A program made the position numbers and the translations under genes. From Basidiobolus meristosporus CBS 931.73 (lineage: Eukaryota > Basidiobolomycota > Basidiobolomycetes > Basidiobolales > Basidiobolaceae), in contig MCFE01000269.1 in NCBI GenBank assembly GCA_002104905.1, positions 1-64,000 on the forward strand: DNA of 64,000 bases. The letters are read 5' to 3'. The notes below the pieces were generated by a model. It ran no database searches, had not been told where the DNA came from, and was given only the letters and a program-made list of their open reading frames with translations. Positions 1 through 12,100 of the stretch are shown here, one piece after another. How positions within the stretch are numbered: position 1 is the stretch's first letter; each line of letters begins with the position of its first letter.

Positions 1-747
1 CTGATGGTCCCATGGTATGCCAGTCCTGAAGTGATGGTGTGCTAGACTTCTGACAGCCTCTTGTATATTAACCTACTACTCATCATAGTTCTCAATGGCT
101 TCAAAGATCCACATATCTTTTGATTTTGAGGCTTTGATATAAACAGTTCAGTCTCTCCCTCCCAGGATATGATAAATTCTCTTGTAGGCTTCAACATTAG
201 GCATTGTTGTTGTGCTTCAAAGATTATACAGTGTTCCCCTGGTGTTTCATTGGAAATGGCTTGATTGTAGGCTGTGATATAGAGCTACTTGTGCTCCTTC
301 TTTGCAGCAAAGAAACTGCTTTATCTACCTGGGATATTAATTGTGCTGAGCATATTATCTTCTCATCCTGTCTCTAGACTATATACCGCTTTCTCTGGAC
401 CAATGCATCTGTCCTATCAGCTGCTGCACTTAATTGTCTCATTAATGCATTATTATGAGCTGACAACATATTAGAATTGTTGCATTGGATAGTACCACAT
501 AGTGCCAGCCTGTTTATTGTTCCAGACTAATCTGGCACCCTATGGCACTATCTGGTAGTATGGTTTCTACCACTATGCTAATGGTAGGTGACAACTACTG
601 GTTATTTCATTCACTCTTACTCATGTTGCTCACAATAGAGCTTCCCATGATTTGCTTAATCTTTGTAATGCTCCACACACATTTCTCTCAGTGAATGTCT
701 TCTTGTATGAATACACTGTGCATTAATAGGTATCTTAAGTATTTCAC
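1..747. other. No gene recognised
   Basis: AT-rich sequence with only short open frames. I see no conserved protein motif, RNA gene or obvious repeat end. It probably belongs to the flank of the decayed transposase that follows. Confidence 0.4.
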
Positions 748-1395
748 CTATCTTCTGTTTTCTCCTTTGTATGACTTTTCTCTGAATTTATTGGCTAATA
801 TGGTGATTCTCTTCAGACATCCAAATATATGCTCTACCCACACTGTGGTTTGATTGAGTATCCCATTGTAGAGCATCTGCTGCTTGCTAAGTACACCATT
901 CCTTGACTTCCTAAAAATTGTGACATATCCTAATATCTGACAATTGTCTCTTATATGAGCTGAGTCTGCCATATATTTCTCCCTCTACTGAATTTAGGAT
1001 GATTCTCTAGCCAGATGCTTTGTGATGCCTACTTCCTGCAAATGGCCCACTAAACCAGATGGTGTTACCCTCAAGGTCAAATAATGCTTGAAACTGCACA
1101 CAGTATTCATTGTACCCGCCAGAACAAAAGTGCCTCTGCCCTCTAGGAGGTCCATTAATCCTAAGTGGGAAGGTATCTAATAAACTCCTGATATGGAACC
1201 TATTCATGAGCCCTTTGGAATATGGAAGCCTATTGGAGCTTCTGAACCTAGTATTCCAAGCATGCTCTAAGTCATTCATACCCTCTGCAAGGTGGTTCTC
1301 CATTGCTGTCAGATGTGAATGAAAGCTTCTAGAACTTTTGTTGCCATGGGTGGTGGACAAAACCTTGTGGGCCAATAGTTCTTGTACTAGCACAG
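748..1395 (-). pseudogene. PIF/Harbinger-like DDE transposase fragment
   Basis: Two minus-strand open stretches (1393-1007 and 972-748) together read like the catalytic half of a DDE_Tnp_4 transposase. The first ends with GGYNEYCVQFQALFDLEGN followed by a PGS/AGSRHH-like block, resembling the segment around the second Asp where the family has a pGSxHD motif. The second begins ADSAHI and ends VEHIFGCLKR, the family's C-terminal VEhxfGxLK signature. A stop and frame break between 975 and 1007 separate them, and no N-terminal helix-turn-helix half was found. Such enzymes cut and paste their own element. Here it is broken and presumably inactive. Assignment rests on motif recognition only. Confidence 0.55.
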
Positions 1396-1506
1396 TAGCT
1401 TAACAAGGGATCTCCTTAAATAGATTGGGGTTGATGGTCCACAGTACTTGGTATAGAGCTCTTCTGATGTGTTAAAAAGAAATCTAGTGTTGGTGATGGG
1501 ATTGAA

Positions 1507-1863
1507 GTGAAAACACATCAATTTGTACCTGCATGTGCCATTACTCCTGACCATCAGCAAGTTACTTCTGGTGAAATGACTGATAATTACCCTCATGAAG
1601 TGCCTCTACTACCAGAGCCTTTGGCAAGTAAAAGAACACATCAGCATGTGGTACTTCAGGCTTGTTCAGTAGCATCATACATAGCAACTCAGCTCTGCCA
1701 AGATGCAGCATTGCACTCATTAACTAGGAGGCAAAATACTGATTACAAATACACAAGTAGCCAAGATTATAGTCAACAAGGAAGTAGTTCAGGTGAGCAA
1801 AGTGAATCACTACCAAATGCTTCAGTAGTAACTGCTGTGAGGAAAAAACTTAGGAGAAGATGA
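1507..1863 (+). CDS. Hypothetical Ser/Gln-rich ORF, possibly transposon-associated
   Basis: An open frame of up to 118 codons. The product is rich in Ser, Gln and Thr and ends in a basic tail (VRKKLRRR). I recognise no domain. It lies just beyond the 5' side of the broken Harbinger-like transposase and on the opposite strand. PIF/Harbinger elements often carry a second DNA-binding ORF, so it could be a remnant of that, but no Myb/SANT signature is visible. It may equally be a chance frame in AT-rich DNA. Confidence 0.2.
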   Translation: MKTHQFVPACAITPDHQQVTSGEMTDNYPHEVPLLPEPLASKRTHQHVVLQACSVASYIATQLCQDAALHSLTRRQNTDYKYTSSQDYSQQGSSSGEQSESLPNASVVTAVRKKLRRR

Positions 1864-3349
1864 TGCAATTGCATCGAGTTGCTATTATTTGTCATGATCC
1901 AAACAAATTTTTTTGCAATCCAAGTTAAGCCATTCCACATCATTGATCACTAAAATTTGATCCATGCAATACCAATGTCATCTTGCATTTCAGACAGAGC
2001 TTTATGAATAAGCACCCTGCATATATATACATCATCTGTAAAACTAGTGCAGCTATTTAATTTGTGCTGCTCCTATTGAATTGGTTGAGTGCTTGCTATG
2101 ACACCTTTTCCATTCACTAGGATCAGTGATTTACTTACTCAAAGGGTAAAATTAGATATTTGATGGCAAATCAGGCAGCTTGTGTATTGATCAATGAGCC
2201 AATTGGGTGCTGACAGCTTCAGGATACTTTTGACTAATCAACCATTGACATACCATGCAAGTAAAGAGATGGTAAGCAAAATGTTAAGTTTTAATTTAGT
2301 ATATAGTGTGATATTCATTTATTTCCATTTACTTTGAAGAAACATATCCAAATACCAGATTTTACCTACCATAGTAGCGGCATCCAATTGGGCACTTGAT
2401 GCAAACCTTACAATTGAGCATAATCATCTGTGACAACCTCATTGTGGCAGATTGTGCAACATAGTGCAAAATTGTCCAAGTGCAATTCTTTCTACTGGTA
2501 GCAACAATTTCACATAAATATAAGTCTGCAGGCAATTGCAGCAAACTTAGCAAGCTTTAAGCCATTGGCTAGAGTATAATTTAGTTGGAAACTAGATATA
2601 CAAAAGACACTGAGTGTCTGTTGGAGCAAAAGCTATCTACTGGGAGCAATGCATTTGCTTTTCAACAATATCCCTATAATGCTGACCAAGCTGTGTATGG
2701 GGCATTTCAAGCCTTATGAGCACTGTAGGATTTTGGTGAAACTTGAAAGAATTGGCAAGGTATTAAAGTGTATCAGCTTTTCTAAGTTCTTTTCACAGGC
2801 TTCAATTAATACTCATACACATATGCAACAATACAAATGAAAGGACTGGATGAACCAGAGAAGTATTGATTCAAGTGGCCTTCTGAAGCCATTCCTACCA
2901 AGAGAACATTGGAAGCATTGGGAGTCATATGTGGACCTTGTAGGAGTAATACCAAGAAGCCAATCATCAATGCCAACTTGGCACATGCACAGTTGTTGTG
3001 CAAGGAATTTGTAACAGAATTGGTGCAACTACACTACAAACATACATCTGAATGCGTAGATCACTGCTGCTAATGTATCCACTCTCTACTCTGTCTTGCT
3101 TGATGTGAGGAGAATACTGCACCTTACTTCACCTTTTGAAAGTTCCCTATGTAGCAGATGTGTGGGGAGGTAGAATGACAAGTTAACTTGCAGGGACTAC
3201 CATATTCTGATCTCATCAGGAAAATTGCCTTCAAATCCATTATGGCTGTGATGAGTTGGCACATGAAGAATTGGAAAATACTGAGTCCAGATTAGCAAAT
3301 GGGGACACCTATGTCTATGACATTAAAAAGCTAAGTAGCCATAATGTAT
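1864..3349. other. No gene recognised
   Basis: AT-rich spacer with short frames on both strands and no motif I can name. Part may extend the uncharacterised repeat that is clear from about 3350 onward. Confidence 0.35.
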
Positions 3350-4107
3350 GGTTAGTAAGCTAAGTAATGCAAAGTTGGGTTGGGTGCAACAAGCAACTGA
3401 TTTTTGTTAGAACAACTTTACCAAAGTATGCTGGGTTTGTCTTAGTCACAAGCCAAGGTTATTATTGCTCAATACAGTGATTCACACAACAAGAGTTAGA
3501 GCAACCTATAAGGGGCACTAGAATCCAGCTGGGAGAAGGAAAATATTGGCCAAATAATACTTAAAATTCTTGGCCGATAGTCAAGAGGTATTCCTGGCAA
3601 AAGTGCCAGCAACGTAGCGTATGTTTGTAAGATGTATATGCTACCAGTAATACAAGATATGGCAGCTTTACTAGTATTATACTGAATGGCTGTATGGTTG
3701 AGGAGATAGATGTGTATCAATTGTGGCAGATGTTTATGTATGTAGAGATTAGTAAGTAGGAGGCCATAGTTTTCTTGATTTGAACCATACTCAGAATACG
3801 CAGGTAGTAGAGAGTAGATAAATAACAGGGGTGATTCTGCACTAGGTATAGAAATTGCGCAAGGGGAGGTAGAAAAAGGAAAAACCATTTGGTAAATTGG
3901 TACAGAGACATTATTTAGAACTTGCGGCAGGCTGCCCTACTGCTATTATAATGCCATTAGCAGCTCACAATAAGGCTGTCAAGCGCTATCAAGTTTCTAT
4001 TCATATAGGATAATTGGATTTACCACAGGTTAGATCTGCTCAAGCAGATGTGGAGCTCTGTCAGACACAATGCCATGCAACACTTGTCAAACAACAGCCT
4101 AAGCACC
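3350..4107 (+). repeat. Uncharacterised repeat R1, copy a
   Basis: This stretch matches the reverse complement of 14560-15350 over most of its length. Shared blocks include GGTTGGGTGCAACAAGCAACT near 3375 (minus-strand counterpart near 15310), GCTGGGTTTGTCTTAGTCACA near 3430, and AATGCCATGCAA near 4070. In the forward frame it encodes a decayed relative of the minus-strand ORF at 15102-14821, sharing a YxLWQ...VEI.K.EAIVF block. The match stops at 4107, where the LTR of the older copia element begins, so that element inserted here. The family is unknown to me. Confidence 0.6.
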
Positions 4108-4279
4108 TATAGAAATGTTGGACTATATGTTATCATCAGCAGTTAAAAACCTACTTAACAATTCAAGACTAGTTGTAATCATTTGGGACTAACAGACAGC
4201 TCTAAGTTTGCCACTTTCTTCAGATTTATGATCCCATGATTATTTAACTCTAGTCAAGGTCAAATTAACACTTTTACCA
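4108..4279 (+). repeat. First half of the 5' LTR of the older copia element (element 2)
   Basis: Aligns with the first part of the young element's LTR (shared GAAAT.TTGGACTAT, ATCAGCAGTTAAAAA, and ACTTAACAATTC blocks). It is cut at 4279 by the inserted element 1 and resumes at 8971 with the matching second half. The last five bases, TACCA, are the target-site copy of element 1. Confidence 0.8.
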
Positions 4280-4648
4280 TGTTGAAATATTGGACTATTT
4301 GGTATCATTCAGCAGCTAAAAATTTACTTAACAATTCTAGGCTAGTCTTAGTCACTGTAGGACTCATTTACTGCCTTAACTTTGCCACTTTCTCCAGATA
4401 TATGATCTTATGATTATTCCCCTATAGTCAGGATCAAATTAGCACTATTACCAAACATTATGTACTAACCCTGAAACTGTTACAGAATGCTCCTGAATAT
4501 TGAGAAACCCTCCCTACTTAGTGTTGCAGCTGTATTACTTCTACAAAGGTATAAATACTGAGCTTCTTTATGAATAAACAACAGTTCAACTATTATCACT
4601 ATTTCTTGATAAGTTCCTTATATCCAAATCACTTCTTAAATTGCAACA
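4280..4648 (+). repeat. 5' LTR of element 1
   Basis: 369 bases, TGTTGAAATATTGG at the start to TTAAATTGCAACA at the end. It contains a TATA-like GGTATAAATACTGAG near 4550, which is the likely promoter core, and AATAAACAAC about 20 bases further on, a candidate polyadenylation signal. Differs from the 3' LTR at about six sites. Confidence 0.93.
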
Positions 4649-4661
4649 GGTTATGAGCCCC
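4649..4661 (+). other. Putative primer-binding site of element 1
   Basis: GGTTATGAGCCCC follows the 5' LTR immediately. The same sequence, or close variants, directly follows the 5' LTRs of the minus-strand copies (near 36350 and 30800), which supports a tRNA-primer role. The primer tRNA was not identified. Confidence 0.6.
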
Positions 4662-4684
4662 AATTGCCTTAATCTATTCTAAAG

Positions 4685-7600
4685 ATGATTTCTACCAGCA
4701 AACAAAGCAATACCAACATCTTCCCTGTAAAGGAGAGGTTTGATGGGAAGAACTACAGACTTTGGAGAATCAAGATGAAGATCCAGCTTGAGGAATGAAA
4801 GCTTTGGAACATAGTAACAGGAAAGGAAGTTGAGCCCAAAGGAACAGCAGAAGATTTGGAGAAGTTTCAAGAGAAGGAGAGAAAGGCCTTCAATGCAATA
4901 TGCATCAATGTGCAAGACTCCTTCATTGGACAAATCCATGCCTCAAATACTGCCAAAGCAGCATGGGAATCCTTGGAGAAGATCTTTAGAGCAAAGTCAG
5001 TATCAAGCAAGCTTTATTCGAAACAAAAGTTCTTCAACATGAGAAAAAAGCCAGATGATGACATGCAACAACTCATTACAAGAATGGAGACACTTGCAGA
5101 AGAACTTTACAGTGTTAATGCTGGTGTAGATGATGAAGAAAAGATACTCTGTCTGCTTTGCAGCCTACCAGACAAGTATGAGCCACTCATACTTTCTTTT
5201 GAAAGCAGAGAAGACAACTTGACTTTAGACTATGTCAAAGGAAGACTTCTCCATGAAGAACTCAGACGTAATGACCAAGCAGAGAAAATTGAAGATAATG
5301 CTTTATTCAGCTCAGAAAGGCATACAGAAAAGAAGGGAAAGCAACAAAACCGAAGAAAACCTGGCTGCTGTAACTACTTTAAGAAGCCAGGACACTGGGC
5401 AAGAGAATGCAAGAAGGAACAAGCAGACGAAAAACAGAAACTAGAGCAGGCAAACCATATAACTACTGATGAACAGCTATTTGTCACTGTACAAGAGAGT
5501 GCAAGTAACCAAAGTAATGAATGGTATATTGACTCTGGAGCATCACAGCATATTTGTGGTATAAAGGATTGGTTCAGCAACTTAAAGACTATTCCCGTAA
5601 GAAAGGTTTATCTGGGAGATAACTCTGCATTGGAAGCTACCGCCAGTGGGTCTATACAACTAAATATGAGTTATAACTCAGGGGCAACAACAGCAAAACT
5701 GACTGACGTACTCTATGTACCTGGAATAGCTAAGAACCTACTCTCAGTCAGTAAAGCAACTACTCAGGGACTGAAATTCGTTTTTACTAAGCTGAGCTGC
5801 TCAATATTGAGAGAAAATGGACAAAAATTAGCTTCAGGAATCAGAGATCACAATATATACAAGTTACAATGCAAGATCATTGTACCTGAGTATGTCAACA
5901 TTGCTGAAACTGATGAAACCAACTGGGAGACGTGGCATAGGAGGCTAGGACACATAGGGGAACAGAAAATGAGCCAATTGGTGAAAAATCAGCTTGTTTT
6001 GGGCCTAAAATACTCAATTACGATCAAATTGAATGTTTGTAAGGGATGTTCATATGGCAAACAAGCTAGGCAACGTTTCAAGAGCTCAGAAGGCATCAAT
6101 ACCACCGAAATATTGGCTATTGTACACTCAGACATATGTGGCCCCATGAGAACACTGTCCTTTGGAGCCAAGAGATACTTTATGATGTTTATTGATGACA
6201 AGACAAGATATACATGGGTATACTTCCTCAAAACAAAGGATGAAGCTTTAGAGACGTTTAAGCACTTCAAGAACATGGCAGAAACACAAACTGGGTGTAA
6301 ATTGAAGGTACTACGAAGTGACAATGGAGGAGAATACTGCTCAAAGGAGTTTGCAAAATACTGCTTGTCTACTGGTATACTTCAACAGACCACAGTTCCT
6401 CATACTCCACAGCAAAATGGAGTAGCAGAACGTGCAAATAGAACAATAGTAGAGATGGGAAGATCTATGCTACATGATAAGGGAATGGACTACAGGTTTT
6501 GGGCTGAATCTGTTGCTGCCACTGTATACATCAAGAACAGATGCCCAACAACAGCACTACATGATTCTACACCCTTTGAAGCATATACAGGCAAAAAACT
6601 AGATCTCCAGCACCTCAGGATCTTTGGCAGTGATGTTTTTTATCACATCCCTGACAAAAAACGCTCAAAGTTGGAACCAAAGAGTAGAAAAGGGATCTTT
6701 CTTGGGTATTGTGAAGATACTAAAGGGTATAGAGTGTATGATGGCAAAATTCAGAAGCTGATCAAGAGCAGGGATGTTGTATTTGAGGAAAATTCAGATC
6801 AGAAAGCCACCGAAATCATTGGCCATCTGCCTGATGATGCAATCAACACAAATGAAGAAGATACGTACCAAATCTAGCCAGAGATGGAAGATACTTCTAC
6901 CAGTTCCAGATCAGAACAGATTATCCCAGTTAGGAGATCTACCAGAATAAGAAATGCCCCTGGATCCTGGTGGCAGACATCCAATGATCATGAAGAAGCT
7001 TATCTTGCCTTATGTGCCGAACCTCAGAATCTGGAACAGGCAATGCAAGGTCCAGATGCTACTCAGTGGCAACAAGCCATGCAGGAGGAGTACCAATCAC
7101 TGATCAAGGCAAAAACGTGGGAACTGGTAGATTTACCAAATGGGAGAAAGCCAATAGGATGTAGATGGGTCTACAAAATCAAGATAACCTCAAATGGTGC
7201 TGTTGATAAGTACAAGGCTAGATTGGTAGCTAAAGGCTATTCCCAGATCCAGGGACTAGACTTTAAGGAAACATTTGCTCTGGTTGCCAAGTTTAACTCT
7301 ATTAGGACAGTTCTAGCCCTCGCAGCTGTACACAGTCTAGATCTAAACCAAATGGACATCAAAACAGCCTTTCTAAATGGGGATTTGCAAGAAACTATAT
7401 ATATGGAGCAACCAGAAGGTTTTACCGATCCAAAAAGCCCCCATAAGGTGTGCAAACTTAGAAAATTGGTGTATGGGCTTAAGCAGGCACCCAGAGCATG
7501 GTATAACAAGATTGACACATATCTAGAGGAAATTGGGTTCTCTTGTAGCACTGCAGATCACAGTATATATGTGAAACAGCTCAAAAAGGGTGTGATCATC

Positions 7601-8602
7601 CTAGTTCTTTATGTGGACGACCTAATTATAGCTACAAGTGATCAAGAGGCACTTAAACAGACAAAATCAGGTCTCTTCAGCAAGTTTGAGATGAAAGATC
7701 TTGGAAAATTGAGCTATTTTCTTGGAATTGAGGTCAAATTTGACATACCTACGCAGAAAATTGTGCTGAATCAGTCTAAGTACATCAGGGACATTCTTAG
7801 ACGCTTCAAAATGGAAAATTGCAAACCTGCAGCAACCCCTATGGACAATAACCTGAAATTAAGCAAATCTCAGCCAGTTATAGATGAAAATGGCTCAAAT
7901 ATGGACCAGAACTTTCCCTATCAATCAATGGTTGGTAGCCTAATGTACTTGATGGTGTCAACACGTCCAGATATTGCAGTAGCAGTTGGAATAGTCAGTC
8001 AATTCATGCAGAATTATGGATCAGATCAAATTGCAGCAGTTAAGCGGATTTTCAGATATCTACAAGGTACCATAAATATGGTACTGGGATACTCTGGAGC
8101 AGCAAATAGGCGAAAATTTGATGGTTATAGTGATTCAGATTGGGGTAGGGATTTGATTGACAGACGCTCTACCACAGGCTATGTATTTCTTTATGCTGGT
8201 GCAGCTATTACTTGGAATTGCACAAAACAACCAACTGTGGCACTATCTACAACTGAAGCCAAATATATGGCTGCATGTCAAGCAACTAAGGAGGCTATAT
8301 GGCTACGAAAATTATTCAAAGACTTAGGTTTTAATTCAGGTGAACCAACATGTATCTACAAGGATAATCAAAGTTGTATTTCATTAGCTAGAAATCCTAC
8401 TAATCATGCCAGAACTAAGCACATTGATATACAGCATCACTTTGTGAGGGAAGCTGTAGAAAATAACTTAGTAGAGCTGGTTTACTGCCCAACTGACAGA
8501 ATGGTGGCAGACATATTGACAAAACCACTAGCTAGGCCACAGTTTGAGACCCTTAGAGAGAAATTGGGATTAAGAAATTATTTAGTTGAGGGGGAGTGTT
8601 GA
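4685..8602 (+). pseudogene. Copia gag-pol polyprotein, one frame with two stops
   Basis: A single reading frame from ATG 4685 to the stop at 8600-8602, interrupted by TGA at 4796-4798 in gag and TAG at 6875-6877 between integrase and RT. In order it shows: UBN2-type Gag; a zinc knuckle near 5370 with the second Cys replaced by Phe (CCNYFKKPGHWAREC); aspartic protease YIDSGASQH; integrase with an H-H-C-C finger (WHRRLGH, CKGCSYGKQAR) and catalytic blocks HSDICGP, RSDNGGEY and QQNGVAERANR; RT with KARLVAKGYSQ and LYVDDLI; and RNase H with TTEAKYMAA. It would copy and integrate the element. Everything except the two stops and the knuckle change looks functional. Confidence 0.9.
8586..8595 (+). 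other. Polypurine tract of element 1
   Basis: GAGGGGGAG directly precedes the 3' LTR, the expected plus-strand DNA primer site. The identical GTTGAGGGGGAG stands before the 3' LTR of element 2 at about 12461. Confidence 0.8.
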
Positions 8603-8965
8603 AATATTGGACTATTTGGTATCATTCAGCAGCTAAAAATTTACTTAACAATTCTAGGCTAGTCTTAGTCACTGTAGGACTCATTTACTGCCTTAACTTT
8701 GCCACTTTCTCAAGATAAATGATCTTATAATTACTCCCCTATAGTCAGGATCAAATCAGCACTATTACCAAACATTATGTACCAACCCTGAAACTGTTAC
8801 AGAATGCTCCTGAATATTGAGAAACCCTCCCTACTTAGTGTTGCAGCTGTATTACTTCTACAAAGGTATAAATACTGAGCTTCTTTATGAATAAACAACA
8901 GTTCAACTATTATCACTATTTCTTGATAAGTTCCTTATATCCAAATCACTTCTTAAATTGCAACA
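8597..8965 (+). repeat. 3' LTR of element 1
   Basis: 369 bases, TG...CA ends, matching 4280-4648 except for about six substitutions, of which four are transitions. Followed by the TACCA target duplication. Confidence 0.93.
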
Positions 8966-8970
8966 TACCA

Positions 8971-9163
8971 AACATTATGTACTAACAATGATACTTTTAC
9001 AAATTGCTGCTGTATGTGAGAATCCCTCCTTACTAAGTGTTACAGCTGTAGTACTTCTACAAAGGTATAAATACTGAGCGTCTTTTGAACCAGCAACAGT
9101 TCAGCTATTATCACTATATCTTGGTAAGTGTCTTATTTCCAAATCACTTCTTAAATTGCAGCA
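8971..9163 (+). repeat. Second half of the 5' LTR of element 2
   Basis: Continues the LTR interrupted at 4279: AACATTATGTACTAAC, then GTATAAATACTGAG, ending TTAAATTGCAGCA. It is followed by GATTATGAGCCGCAATTGCC, the counterpart of element 1's primer-binding site and leader. Confidence 0.8.
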
Positions 9164-9199
9164 GATTATGAGCCGCAATTGCCTCAATAAACTCTCAAG

Positions 9200-12100
9200 A
9201 TGACTTCTACCAGCAAACAGAATAATATAACCATCTTCCCTGTAAATTTGAGGTTTGATGGGAAGAGCTACAGACCCTGGAGATACAAGATATCATCCTA
9301 CCTTGAGAAAAGAAAGCCTTGGAATATAGTTACAGGAAAAGAAGTTGAGACCAAAGGAACAGCAGAAGAAGTGGAGAAGTTTCAAGAGAAGGATAGAAAG
9401 GCCTTGAATGCCAATGCATCAATGTACAAGAATCCTTTATTGGACAAATCCATTCTTCAAATACTGCCCCAGCAGCTTTAGAATATTTGAGAAGATCTTT
9501 AAAGCAAAGTCAGTACCAAGCAAGCTTTATTTAAAGCAAAAGCTCCTCAGCATGAGAAAGAAGCCAGATGATGACACACTACAACTTATTATCAGAATGG
9601 AGAGACTTGCAGACAAACTTCACAGCATTAATGCTGGTGGATATGATGGAGAACAGATACTCCATCTGCTTTGCTGCCTACCAGATAAGTATGAGCAACT
9701 CTTACTTTTTTTTGAAAGCAGGGAAGAGCATCTGACTTTGGACTATGTCAAAGGGAGACTTCTTCATGAAAAACTCTGATATATTGATCAAGCAGACAAG
9801 ATGAAGACAATGCTTTTTTCTGCTCAGAAAGGCACACAGAGAACAAGAGAAAGCAACAGAACCAAAGAAAACCTGGTTCTTTTGTCTACTGTTAGAACCA
9901 GGACACTGGATAAGAGAATGCAAGAAGAAACAAGTAGATAAAAAACAGAAACTGGAGCAGGTAAACCATATAACTTCTGATGAGCAGTAACCCATAATGT
10001 ACAAGCAAGTGCAAGTAACCAAAATAATGAATGGTATATCAACTCTGGAGCATCACAGCAAATTTATGGTACTAAGGAATGGTTCAGCAACTTAAAGACT
10101 GTTTGCATAAGAAATTTGTATCCAGGAGACAACTCTCCACTGTAAGCTACCACCAGTGGGTCTATACTGCTAAATATAAGTGATATCTCAGGGGCTACAA
10201 GAGCAAAACTAACTGACATACTCTAGGTACTTGGAATAGCTAAGAACCTACTCTCAGTCAGTAAAGCTGCTCTGGGACTGAAATTAGCTTTTACTGATCT
10301 GAGCTGCTTAATACTGAGTGAAAATGGACAAGAAATGGCTTTGGGAATCAAAGACCACAATATTCAGAAGTTACAATGCAAAATCATTGTTCTTGAATGT
10401 GACAAAATTGCAGAGACTGCGGAAACTGACTGGGAGACATGGCATAGGAGGCAACAACACATTGCAGAACAGAAAATGAGCTAGATGGGGAAGAATTAAC
10501 TTGTTTTGAGCCTGTACTGGTCAATTCAATCAAGTTGAGTGTTTGAAAGGGATGTTCATGTGGTAAATAAGCTAGGCAATGTTTCAGGAGCTCAGGAGGC
10601 ATCCACACAAACAAGATAATGGCTATTGTACACTCAAACATAAGTGGCCAATGAGAACACTGTTCTTTGGAGCCAAGAGATACTTTGTGTCCTTTATTGA
10701 TGACAAGACAAGATTTATATGGGTGTACTTCCTCAAAACAAAGTATCAGGCTTTAGAGATGCTTAAGCACTTCAAGATCATGACTGAGGCACCAACTGGG
10801 TGTAAATTGAAGGTACTACAAAGTGATAATGGAGGGAAACACTGCACAAAGGGGTTTGCAAAATACTGCTCATCTACAGGTCTACTTCAGCAGACCACTG
10901 TTACACATACTCCACTGCAAAATGGAGTAGCAGTATGTGCAAATAGTACAATAGGAGAGTTGGGAAGATATAAGCTATATGATTAGGGAATGAACTAAGC
11001 GTTTTGGGCTGAATCTGTTGCTACCACTGCTTACAGTAAGAATAGTTGCCCAACAACATCACTATGTGAATCTACAATCTTTGGGGCGTATGCAGGCAAA
11101 ATAGCTAGACCTCCAACATCTCAGGATTTCTGGCAGTGATGTTTTAACACATCCCTGAAAGAAAAGCTCTCAGAGTTGGAACCAAAGAGTAGAAAAGATA
11201 TGTTTCTGGGGTTTTGTGACAATACTAAAGGGTATGGAGTGTATGATCTGGTTGCCAAGTTTAACTCCATTAGGACAGTTCTAGCCCTGGCAGCTGTACA
11301 TAGTCTAGATCTACATCAAATTACCATCAAAACAGCTTTTCTCAATGCAGATTTGCAAGAAACTATATATGTGGAGCAAACAAAAGATTTTATCAATTCA
11401 AAAGGCCCCCATAAGCTGTGCAGACTCAGGTAAACACTGTATGGGCTCAAGCAGGCACCTGGAGTATGACATAACAAGACTGATACATATCTAGAGGAAA
11501 TTGAGCTCATTTGTAGCACTGCAGATTACAGTTTGTAAGTGAAACAGCTCAAAGAGGGTATAATCATTCTAAGTCTTTGAGTAGACAACCCAACAATAGC
11601 TACAAGTAATCAGGAGGCACTTAAACAAGCAAATTGGATCTCTTCAGAAAGTTTAAGATGCAAGATCTTGGAAACTTGAGGTTTTTTTATAGGAATTCTA
11701 GTCACATATGGCATAACCATGCAGAATACTATACTAAATCAGTCCTGGTACCTTAGGGACACTCTTATATGCTTCAAAGTGGAGAATTTCAAACCTGCAG
11801 TTACCTCTATGGACAATAACCTGAAATTGAGCAAAACCCAACCAATTTTAGTGAAAAACAGCTCAAATATGGAACAAGACATTCCCTATAAATTGATGGT
11901 TGTTACCCTGATATACCAGATGGTGTCTACATGTCCACATAGTTCAGTAGCAGTTAGAATAGTCTGTTAATTCTTGCAAAATTATGGATTATTTCAAATT
12001 AGAGCTGCTGATGGATTGTTAGATATCTTCAAATTATTTCTGCATCACTCTTTTGGCTGCTTCATCATCACCCAATTAGATCCAACTTAATATATCTAAA

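Larger units (their letters stand above)
4280..8965 (+). mobile_element. Ty1/copia LTR retrotransposon, element 1 (nearly intact)
   Basis: A 4,686-base element bounded by two direct 369-base LTRs that start TGTTG and end CAACA. It is flanked by a perfect 5-base target duplication, TACCA, at 4275-4279 and 8966-8970. Between the LTRs lie a primer-binding site, one long gag-protease-integrase-RT-RNase H frame, and a purine tract. By eye the two LTRs differ at 6 positions, so insertion is fairly recent. It lies inside the 5' LTR of an older related element. Integrase upstream of reverse transcriptase makes it copia, not gypsy. Only two in-frame stops (4796 and 6875) interrupt the polyprotein. Confidence 0.93.
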
